Positions 1-5,738 of a DNA stretch of 30,160 nt are shown here, one piece after another. The position numbers and the translations under genes are program-made. This stretch comes from an uncultured Clostridia bacterium. GTDB lineage: Bacteria > Bacillota > Clostridia > UBA1381. How positions within the stretch are numbered: the first letter of the stretch is position 1; each line of letters starts with the position of its first letter. The stretch covers positions 17,482 through 47,641 of the forward strand of contig CAJTUY010000012.1 in assembly GCA_910579415.1 (NCBI GenBank), given 5' to 3'. The notes under the pieces were generated by a model, which saw nothing but the letters and a program-made list of their open reading frames with translations, was not told the DNA's origin and did not search any database.

Positions 1-38
1 TTACCCTCCACATGGACAGTTTACTTAATTTTACTTAA

Positions 39-67
39 ATTATACATTTTATTTAATTTATAGTCAA
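39..67 (-). promoter_or_regulatory. Divergent sigma-A promoter reading off the left edge
   Basis: On the minus strand TTGACT (62-67) and TATAAT (39-44) are separated by exactly 17 bp. Transcription would leave the window to the left. A GGAGGG ribosome-binding-like string lies on the same strand at about positions 4-9, so an unseen gene probably starts just outside the window. Two direct copies of TTTACTTA (20-27 and 30-37) lie around or just downstream of the expected start site and could be an operator. A local regulator divergent from the MATE gene is a common arrangement, but here that is inference. Confidence 0.6.
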
Positions 68-79
68 GATAAAAAAGTA

Positions 80-108
80 TTGCTTTTTATTAAAAAGAAA
101 TATATAAT
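80..108 (+). promoter_or_regulatory. Promoter of the MATE-ruvX unit
   Basis: A perfect TATAAT (103-108) sits 17 bp downstream of a weak -35, TTGCTT (80-85). The start site would be near 115, upstream of the AAGGAGGTG ribosome binding site at 122-130. This excludes the in-frame ATG at 80 as translation start, because it lies in the -35 box. The promoter is back to back with the minus-strand promoter at 39-67. Confidence 0.55.
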
Positions 109-136
109 ACTAACATGTCACAAGGAGGTGATACAG

Positions 137-1519
137 ATGCAGATAATAAAAGAAAAAAGATTTTATAAAAACATTGCGGCGATAACAATACCCATTGCGC
201 TTCAGAATTTAATTACATTTGCAACCAATATGATGGACACGGTAATGCTCGGACGCGCAGATAATACAGGTACATTTTTATCGGCATCATCACTTGCAAA
301 TCAGCCGTTTTTTATATTGTCGCTGGTGTGTTTCGGACTTGCCGGCGCATCGACGGTGTTAAGCGCGCAGTATTGGGGAAAGAGGGATACCGCGTCTATA
401 CGCGCTATATTTTCAATTGTACTTAAAATAGCTTTTTTGCTATCGCTTTTGATGACGCTTGCAGTATTGCTGTTTCCGGCAGCGATTATGGGGCTTTATT
501 CAAATAATAGCGAAATAATAGAAGCAGGGGTATCATATCTTAAAATACTCGGCTTTGCATACATCTTGTTCGGTCTTAGCAATACAATGATATGCTGTAT
601 AAGAAGTATTGAGCTTGTAAAAATATCGGTAGTTGTCAATATAACCTCGTTTTGTACAAATGTATTTTTAAACTGGGTTCTTATATTCGGGCATCTCGGC
701 GCGCCGGCACTTGGCATACGCGGCGCGGCTATTGCGACGCTGACGGCGCGTATAGCTGAATTTATAATAACCTTCACATACATATTCTTTATTGATAAGA
801 GATTGAAATTCCGCCCTAAGCATTTGCTTCTGATGAATAAGGTTTTTGCGGTGGATTTATTTAAGCACGGACTTCCTGTGTTTATAAATGAAGTGATGTG
901 GTCGCTGGGAATAACTGTACAGGCGGCGGTTTTGGGACATATTGCATACAGCGCAGGCGACCCTGTTGCGGCTAACTCAATTGCGTCTACCGTACAGCAG
1001 CTTTCAACCGTTGTAATATTCGGTATAGCCAATGCGGCAGGAATTATAATAGGAAAATCAATAGGCTCAGGCAATATCGAGCGCGCAGGGACTGAAGCTC
1101 AAACTCTTAAATATTTAAGCTATGTTGTAGGTGTGGCAGCATGTATAATTATACTTCTTTTAAAGAATATTGTTATAGATTTCTATACAGTCGGCGCTGA
1201 AACCAAGCTGCTGGCGCATCAGCTTATGATAACGATAGCATTTATCACAATCGGAGTATCGGTTTCATCAATAAGTATAGTAGGTATTCTTCGCGGAGGA
1301 GGAGATACGAGGTATTGTATGATTATGGAGATAGTGGCGCTGTGGTTTATAGCCACTCCGCTTGCAATTCTGGCATCATTTTTGCAGCTTCCCGTACCTG
1401 CCGTACTTGTAATGATGAAAATAGACGAACCTCTGAAAAGCATAGCTTCGGTTATAAGAATTAACAGTGGAAAGTGGATAAAATCGCTTGCTCGTGATTT
1501 CGGAAAGGAAAGAATATGA
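137..1519 (+). CDS. MATE family multidrug/Na+ efflux transporter
   Basis: Product of about 460 residues, the usual MATE length, with about twelve hydrophobic segments. It would sit in the cytoplasmic membrane and export organic cations or drugs in exchange for Na+ or H+. Family hallmarks are visible: the N-terminal stretch ITIPIALQNL followed by MMDTVMLGR, the mid-protein GAAIATLTARI, and the C-terminal half with GILRGGGDTRY. The start at 137 is chosen over an in-frame ATG at 80 because a strong AAGGAGGTG lies 6 nt upstream of 137 and the upstream ATG is inside the promoter. The stop overlaps the next ATG by 4 nt, so ruvX is translationally coupled to it. The substrate cannot be told from sequence. 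Confidence 0.9.
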   Translation: MQIIKEKRFYKNIAAITIPIALQNLITFATNMMDTVMLGRADNTGTFLSASSLANQPFFILSLVCFGLAGASTVLSAQYWGKRDTASIRAIFSIVLKIAFLLSLLMTLAVLLFPAAIMGLYSNNSEIIEAGVSYLKILGFAYILFGLSNTMICCIRSIELVKISVVVNITSFCTNVFLNWVLIFGHLGAPALGIRGAAIATLTARIAEFIITFTYIFFIDKRLKFRPKHLLLMNKVFAVDLFKHGLPVFINEVMWSLGITVQAAVLGHIAYSAGDPVAANSIASTVQQLSTVVIFGIANAAGIIIGKSIGSGNIERAGTEAQTLKYLSYVVGVAACIIILLLKNIVIDFYTVGAETKLLAHQLMITIAFITIGVSVSSISIVGILRGGGDTRYCMIMEIVALWFIATPLAILASFLQLPVPAVLVMMKIDEPLKSIASVIRINSGKWIKSLARDFGKERI

Positions 1520-1926
1520 GAATACTTGGTATAGATTATGGCGATGCGCGCGTCGGTGTAGCTGTAAGCGACCTTTTGGGCATGACGGCACAGGGAGTAA
1601 AAACTATTAAAAATACAGGAATAAAGCATCTTCTGACAGAAATTAACGAAGTGCTGACGGAATATAAGCCGGAAAAAATTGTTATAGGTCTGCCTAAAAA
1701 TATGGACGGAAGCGAAGGTTTTCGCGCGGAGGCAACATATAAATTTGCAAAAAAGCTTGAAACCGTATATGACGGAGAAATCATATTTTGGGACGAACGC
1801 TTATCATCTGTCGGCGCGGCGCGTTATTTAAACGAAACAAATACGCGCGGAAAAAAAAGGAAAAATGTTTTGGATACTGTTGCCGCATGTATAATACTTG
1901 AAGGCTATTTAAGCAAAAACAATTGA
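1516..1926 (+). CDS. ruvX: Putative Holliday junction resolvase RuvX (YqgF family)
   Basis: 136 residues, normal for this RNase H-fold family. The conserved N-terminal GIDYGDARVGVAVSD carries the first catalytic aspartate. IVIGLPKNMDGS, WDERLSS and the late DTVAACIILEGYL supply the other acidic and structural motifs. Members are cytoplasmic nucleases linked to Holliday junction processing or pre-16S rRNA maturation. The ATG overlaps the MATE stop (ATGA), so it is probably expressed from the promoter at 80-108. In many Firmicutes this gene sits beside an IreB-like gene and a DUF1292 gene. Here the DUF1292 gene follows, while the upstream neighbour is a transporter. Confidence 0.93.
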   Translation: MRILGIDYGDARVGVAVSDLLGMTAQGVKTIKNTGIKHLLTEINEVLTEYKPEKIVIGLPKNMDGSEGFRAEATYKFAKKLETVYDGEIIFWDERLSSVGAARYLNETNTRGKKRKNVLDTVAACIILEGYLSKNN

Positions 1927-1951
1927 CATTTTTACTTACATATATTACAAT
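1923..1951 (+). promoter_or_regulatory. Promoter of the DUF1292 gene
   Basis: Consensus TTGACA (1923-1928) overlaps the ruvX stop, with TACAAT (1946-1951) 17 bp further on. Inverted copies of TTTACTTA (1931-1938 and 1957-1964) bracket the -10 region. The same octamer occurs twice at the left edge of the window. Confidence 0.75.
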
Positions 1952-1984
1952 ATAGTTAAGTAAAACAGAAAGGAATATTTTAAA

Positions 1985-2260
1985 ATGGAAAATAACATAA
2001 TAATGTTAGAGGACGAGCATGGCTGTATGGTCGAATTTGAAGCGATAGATGTATTTGAATTTGAAGGTGTAACATATTTTGCGCTTCTTGAGGTGCTTCC
2101 CGAAGAGGAAGAAAATGATGAAGTGCTTATCATGCAGGTTGAGGGCGATATTGAGAGCGAGGAAGCCGAACTTGTAATGGTAGAAGATGACGCTCAGCTT
2201 GAGGCGGCATTTAATGAGTTTTTAAGACGCGATGAAGAAATGAACAGCGAAGAAAACTAA
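1985..2260 (+). CDS. DUF1292 family small acidic protein
   Basis: 91 residues and very acidic, with Glu/Asp runs in the C-terminal half. It opens with a beta-rich stretch (IIMLEDEHGCMVEFEAIDVF, then FEGVTYFALLEVLP) typical of DUF1292. The family is widespread in Firmicutes, is commonly encoded next to ruvX, and has no established biochemical role. The GAAAGGAAT ribosome binding site lies about 7-10 nt upstream of the ATG. It has its own consensus promoter at 1923-1951, so it can be expressed separately from ruvX. No terminator is obvious before the next promoter at 2282. Confidence 0.88.
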   Translation: MENNIIMLEDEHGCMVEFEAIDVFEFEGVTYFALLEVLPEEEENDEVLIMQVEGDIESEEAELVMVEDDAQLEAAFNEFLRRDEEMNSEEN

Positions 2261-2281
2261 AGAAAAAAATTATTTTTTCTA

Positions 2282-2310
2282 TTGAATTTTTTCAAAAAAG
2301 ATGTTATAAT
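2282..2310 (+). promoter_or_regulatory. Promoter of the 6S-like RNA
   Basis: TTGAAT (2282-2287), a 17-bp spacer and a perfect TATAAT (2305-2310). Transcription should begin at about 2317-2318. No protein start with a ribosome binding site follows, in keeping with a non-coding transcript. Confidence 0.75.
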
Positions 2311-2317
2311 AATTATA

Positions 2318-2533
2318 GAAAATTAAATAGCAAAACCCCCTGAGATTTCACGTTAAAAAGTCTTTTTTTTACCAACACATCTTAAAAGGGATATTTACTC
2401 CGGTTGCGGCGTATAAGCCTCCTTTCCTTCGGGAATGCCAGTGGACATATAAAACAATCGGGAAATAACCCACCTGCTGAAGCAGGTAGAAACTCGACTT
2501 TAATTATGACGGTTATCTTGGGGTATTTTTTTT
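2318..2533 (+). ncRNA. ssrS: 6S RNA-like structured transcript
   Basis: The stretch from the promoter start site to a U8 tract can be folded by eye into one long rod. The closing helix pairs CCCC-U-GAGAU (2337-2346) with AUCUU-GGGG (2515-2523), leaving one bulged U. AAAGUC (2357-2362) pairs with GACUUU (2496-2501). An open central region follows, carrying a perfect 7-bp hairpin on its 3' side (2472-2487, ACCUGCU/AGCAGGU). The upper stem pairs GGGAUAUUU (2388-2396) with AAAUAACCC (2463-2471) and CCGGUUG (2400-2406) with CAAUCGG (2455-2461). A UUCG-capped hairpin lies at the tip. Length, a closing stem next to the U-tract and a central bubble with a 3'-side hairpin match 6S RNA, which sequesters RNA polymerase holoenzyme. 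The family call is inference, because no covariance search was possible. Confidence 0.7.
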
Positions 2534-2624
2534 ATGTAATAGTTAATACAACCATGCAAGTACGCTGTAAAAGTCGGTTAGCTTGTGCAAACTGACGAAA
2601 GTTAAGGCTTTACAATAAAACGTG
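2534..2624. other. Gap between the 6S-like RNA and the feo promoter
   Basis: The only structure seen is a stem of seven pairs (2573-2579 with 2590-2596, one G-U) without a U-tract. No ORF with a credible ribosome binding site is present. Confidence 0.4.
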
Positions 2625-2653
2625 TTGACAACTTAGAAAAAGAGGAGTAAAAT
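2625..2653 (+). promoter_or_regulatory. Promoter of the feo operon
   Basis: Perfect TTGACA (2625-2630), a 17-bp spacer and TAAAAT (2648-2653). The start site would be near 2660, directly before an operator-like palindrome. A promoter this strong needs repression, and iron-responsive repression would be expected for feo. Confidence 0.85.
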
Positions 2654-2660
2654 ATCAGTA

Positions 2661-2690
2661 TAGGTTAGATAGGGTTAACTTAAGTTAATG
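2661..2690 (+). promoter_or_regulatory. Operator-like site in the feo leader
   Basis: A perfect 14-bp palindrome, TTAACTTAAGTTAA, occupies 2675-2688. It is the end of three successive 10-bp units (2661-2670, 2671-2680, 2681-2690) that share GTTA at the same place. It lies at roughly +1 to +30, where a bound repressor would block transcription. DtxR/IdeR-type half-sites resemble TTAGGTTAG, and the first unit is similar, so a DtxR-family iron regulator is the best guess. Fur is an alternative. No regulator gene is in the window. Confidence 0.55.
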
Positions 2691-2728
2691 CATACTGACA
2701 AATAACGCTTTTTGGACAGGAGGAAAAC

Positions 2729-2941
2729 ATGATGCCTTTATCAATGGTAAATGTCGGTGAAAAAAGAAGTATTCAAAGAATAACAGGCAAGGATGATGTA
2801 AGACGCTTCCTTGAAAATTTAGGATTTGTTGAAGGAAGCAGTGTAACGGTTGTTTCTGAAAACGGCGGAAATCTGATTGTAAATGTTAAGGATACACGAG
2901 TTGCCATTGACCGTTCAATGGCGAATATAATTATGGTTTAG
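2729..2941 (+). CDS. feoA: FeoA domain protein (first copy)
   Basis: 70 residues, the normal size of an SH3-like FeoA domain. It starts after AGGAGG (2718-2723) with a 5-nt spacer; a second ATG follows at once. Visible FeoA features are the early hydrophobic lead-in, FLENLGFVEGSSVTVVSENG in the middle, and the closing VAIDRSMANIIMV. FeoA proteins are small cytosolic partners of the FeoB iron(II) permease, thought to modulate its activity. It is the first gene of an operon with a second feoA, feoB and a Cys-rich mini-protein. This copy is more divergent than the next, which has the more canonical FeoA sequence. Confidence 0.88.
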   Translation: MMPLSMVNVGEKRSIQRITGKDDVRRFLENLGFVEGSSVTVVSENGGNLIVNVKDTRVAIDRSMANIIMV

Positions 2942-2951
2942 GAGGATGGAG

Positions 2952-3173
2952 ATGCGCACATTAAAAGAAGCAAAGATAGGTGAAACAGTAACCGTTTCAC
3001 GTCTTAACGGCGAAGGCGCGGTAAAACGCAGGATTATGGATATGGGAATAACAAAAGGTGTCCAAATCTATGTAAGAAAAGTTGCGCCGCTGGGCGACCC
3101 TGTTGAGGTGACTGTTCGTGGATATGAGTTGTCTTTAAGACGTGCTGACGTTGAAATGATTGAATTGGACTAA
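2952..3173 (+). CDS. feoA: FeoA domain protein (second copy)
   Basis: 73 residues from the chosen start. An upstream in-frame ATG at 2946 touches the AGGAGG motif (2940-2945), so the ATG at 2952, 6 nt after it, is the better start. Canonical FeoA motifs are present: the TLKEAKIGETVTVSRLNGEG lead, RRIMDMGITKG, VAPLGDPVEVTVRGYELSLR, and a closing hydrophobic strand. It is the likely direct partner of FeoB. The ribosome binding site overlaps the stop codon of the first feoA, so the two are translated together. Paired FeoA genes upstream of FeoB recur in Clostridia; the separate job of each copy is not known. Confidence 0.92.
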   Translation: MRTLKEAKIGETVTVSRLNGEGAVKRRIMDMGITKGVQIYVRKVAPLGDPVEVTVRGYELSLRRADVEMIELD

Positions 3174-3224
3174 TTTTTTGAAATTGAGTTAGCAATAAGT
3201 AACTAAAGTTGGAGGTATACAAAT

Positions 3225-5381
3225 ATGTCTGTAAAAATAGCACTTGCAGGAAACCCAAATTCGGGTAAAACAACGCTGTTTAATGCGCTTACCGGCTCAA
3301 ATCAGTTTGTCGGCAACTGGCCGGGCGTAACTGTCGAAAAGAAAGAGGGTAAATTAAAGGGGCATAAGGACGTGACTATCATGGATTTGCCCGGTATCTA
3401 CTCACTTTCACCGTACACGCTTGAGGAGGTAGTGGCAAGAAACTATCTTATAACGGAGCGTCCCGATGTGATACTTAATATCGTTGACGGAACAAACATT
3501 GAAAGAAACCTGTATCTTACAACGCAGCTTTGCGAGCTTGGCATACCTGTTGTAATGGCAGTAAACATGATGGACGTTGTAAATAAAAACGGCGATGAAA
3601 TTGACTTTGTCAAACTTGGCAAGGCGATAGGCTGTGAGGTGACGGCAATTTCTGCTCTGAAAGGAACGGGCATTAAGGAGGCTGCGGAAAAAGCGGTGGC
3701 ACTTGCAAAAAAGAAGTCGTTTGCTTCAGTACATAAGTTTGACGATAAGGTAGAAAATGCGATTGAGGCAATTAAAGCAAAACTTGCCGGCGTTTCCGAA
3801 GAGCAGAAGCGTTTTTATGCAATTAAGCTTTTCGAGCGTGATGGCAAAATAACAGGCACAATGGAAAATGTTCCTGATGTGTCGGATATTATCGCGGCGG
3901 CTGAAAGTGAAATGGACGATGACAGCGAAAGCATTATCACAAATGAGCGTTATAATTACATTTCATCAATTATCGGCGATTGTGTAAAAAAGAAAAATAA
4001 GATAAAGCTTACGGTTTCGGATAAAATTGACCGTATTGTAACTAACCGTTGGCTTGCGCTTCCTATTTTTGCGGCAGTGATGATAATAGTTTATTATGTA
4101 TCGGTCACAACGGTAGGCAGTTGGGCAACCGACTGGGTTAATGAAAGCTTGTTTGGTGAGGAAATCAGCTTTTTCGGCTTGACATTACCGAGCCTTCCTG
4201 CTATTATAGGAAGCGGACTTGAAGCCTTAGGCACGGCGGAATGGCTTAACAGCCTTATCTTAGATGGTATAGTTGCAGGTGTGGGAGCAGTTTTGGGATT
4301 TGTACCGCAGATGCTTGTACTGTTCATATTCCTTGCGTTTTTGGAAGCATGCGGATATATGGCTCGTATCGCATTTATTATGGATAGAATTTTCAGAAAA
4401 TTCGGACTTTCGGGTAAATCATTTATTCCTATGCTGATTGGTACAGGATGCGGTGTTCCGGGAATTATGGCATCCCGTACAATTGAAAACGACCGTGACA
4501 GAAAAATGACAATAATGACTACTACATTTATACCATGCGGCGCAAAAATGCCGATTATAGCGTTAATTGCGGGCGCATTGTTCGGCGGCGCGTGGTGGGT
4601 TGCACCGAGTGCGTATTTTGCAGGCGTTGCGGCGATTATAGTATCGGGAATAATCTTAAAGAAAACAAGAATGTTCTCGGGCGACCCTGCGCCGTTTGTA
4701 ATGGAGTTGCCTGCATACCATATGCCTACTGTCGGAAATGTACTTCGCAGTATGTGGGAACGCGGTTGGTCATTTATAAAAAAAGCAGGAACAATTATCT
4801 TGCTTTCAACGATTGTATTATGGTTTCTGCAAGGCTTCGGTTTTGAAAACGGTTCGTTCGGAATGGTAGAAGATTTAAATAATTCTGTGCTTGCTGCTAT
4901 TGGAAGTGTTATTGCGCCTATATTTGCTCCGCTGGGCTGGGGTGACTGGAAAGCGGCGGTTGCGGCAGTAACAGGACTTATAGCAAAGGAAAATGTTGTG
5001 GGTACATTCGGTATTCTCTATGGATTTGCCGAAGTTGCTGAGGACGGAGCAGAGGTCTGGGGTTCTCTGGCACAGACCTATACGCCGATAGCAGCATATT
5101 CGTTTTTGGTATTTAACTTGCTGTGTGCGCCTTGCTTTGCGGCAATCGGAGCAATTAAGCGTGAAATGAACAGTGCAAAATGGACATGGTTTGCAATAGG
5201 TTATCAGTGTATATTTGCCTATGCTGTATCAATCTGTGTTTATCAATTAGGTAATTTGTTCAGCGGCGGTGTATTCGGTATAGGAACTGTGGCGGCGATA
5301 CTTGTTGTGGTTGCGTTTTTATATCTGCTTTTCCGCCCGTATAAGGTTTACATTACGAGGACAAAGACTCTTAATATGTAA
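3225..5381 (+). CDS. feoB: Ferrous iron transport protein FeoB
   Basis: 718 residues. The N-terminal G domain shows the P-loop GNPNSGKTTLFNALTG (about residues 8-23), the G3 motif DLPGIYSL, the G4 motif NMMD and the G5 motif SALKGTG. A helical spacer domain follows to about residue 260. The C-terminal half is a multi-pass membrane domain with the two inverted Gate-type segments, including IPMLIGTGCGVPGIMASRTI and TTTFIPCGAKMPIIAL. Both carry the conserved Cys implicated in Fe(II) passage. FeoB moves Fe(II) across the cytoplasmic membrane under GTP control. It lacks a Cys-rich tail, and that function is encoded by the next small gene. GGAGGT precedes the ATG by about 7 nt. Confidence 0.97.
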   Translation: MSVKIALAGNPNSGKTTLFNALTGSNQFVGNWPGVTVEKKEGKLKGHKDVTIMDLPGIYSLSPYTLEEVVARNYLITERPDVILNIVDGTNIERNLYLTTQLCELGIPVVMAVNMMDVVNKNGDEIDFVKLGKAIGCEVTAISALKGTGIKEAAEKAVALAKKKSFASVHKFDDKVENAIEAIKAKLAGVSEEQKRFYAIKLFERDGKITGTMENVPDVSDIIAAAESEMDDDSESIITNERYNYISSIIGDCVKKKNKIKLTVSDKIDRIVTNRWLALPIFAAVMIIVYYVSVTTVGSWATDWVNESLFGEEISFFGLTLPSLPAIIGSGLEALGTAEWLNSLILDGIVAGVGAVLGFVPQMLVLFIFLAFLEACGYMARIAFIMDRIFRKFGLSGKSFIPMLIGTGCGVPGIMASRTIENDRDRKMTIMTTTFIPCGAKMPIIALIAGALFGGAWWVAPSAYFAGVAAIIVSGIILKKTRMFSGDPAPFVMELPAYHMPTVGNVLRSMWERGWSFIKKAGTIILLSTIVLWFLQGFGFENGSFGMVEDLNNSVLAAIGSVIAPIFAPLGWGDWKAAVAAVTGLIAKENVVGTFGILYGFAEVAEDGAEVWGSLAQTYTPIAAYSFLVFNLLCAPCFAAIGAIKREMNSAKWTWFAIGYQCIFAYAVSICVYQLGNLFSGGVFGIGTVAAILVVVAFLYLLFRPYKVYITRTKTLNM

Positions 5382-5398
5382 AAGGCGGAGGTGTCAAT

Positions 5399-5548
5399 GT
5401 GATTGCAACGATAATAATTACGGTAATTATCCTTGCGCTTGTTGCATGGATTATTATAAACAAAATCCGTAACAGGAGAAATGGACGCGGCGGCTGCGGT
5501 TGTGGGTGTCAAAGCTGCGCTATGTCCGACGTATGCCATAAGGAGTAA
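5399..5548 (+). CDS. FeoB-associated Cys-rich membrane protein
   Basis: A 49-residue gene with a GTG start. The ATG at 5397 is followed directly by TGA, so GTG at 5399, in another frame and after GGCGGAGG, is the start. Residues 2-20 form one hydrophobic helix (IATIIITVIILALVAWIII), then a short basic stretch, then a cysteine cluster GGCGCGCQSCAMSDVC. This is the pattern of the FeoB-associated Cys-rich membrane family, found after feoB in many Firmicutes and Bacteroidetes and presumed to handle iron near the pore. It lies 17 nt after feoB and ends before a strong terminator, so it is the last gene of the operon. Confidence 0.85.
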   Translation: MIATIIITVIILALVAWIIINKIRNRRNGRGGCGCGCQSCAMSDVCHKE

Positions 5549-5559
5549 CTCCTTAATCA

Positions 5560-5592
5560 GAGGGGGCTGTTTTGTACAGTCTCCTCAATTTT
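5560..5592 (+). terminator. Terminator of the feo operon
   Basis: An 11-bp stem with two G-U pairs (GAGGGGGCTGT at 5560-5570 with ACAGTCTCCTC at 5576-5586) and a 5-nt loop, followed by a run of T. Confidence 0.9.
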
Positions 5593-5638
5593 TTATAGAA
5601 AAATGACAAAAAAACAGTAAAAACTGAACAAAATAACC

Positions 5639-5668
5639 TTGACAGTAAGTGGCCGAATGTGGTAAAAT
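5639..5668 (+). promoter_or_regulatory. Promoter of the SLH-domain protein gene
   Basis: Perfect TTGACA (5639-5644), an 18-bp spacer and TAAAAT (5663-5668), about 65 nt before the start codon. Confidence 0.75.
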
Positions 5669-5738
5669 TATTACAAAATCATAACAGGATGACATATAAT
5701 ATAATAGTAGAAACCAAAAAGAGAGAGGGAGGAAAATA

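Noticed and set aside
80..136. N-terminal extension of the MATE gene from the ATG at 80
   Set aside because: The ATG is in the -35 box, and a strong ribosome binding site points to the ATG at 137.
496..1074. 192-codon minus-strand ORF
   Set aside because: It is antisense to the MATE gene, with no ribosome binding site or recognisable domain.
2404..2595. 63-codon + strand ORF
   Set aside because: It lies inside the structured 6S-like RNA, has no ribosome binding site and runs across the U-tract.
4535..4846. 103-codon + strand ORF in another frame of feoB
   Set aside because: It lies wholly within feoB, which is full length in its own frame.
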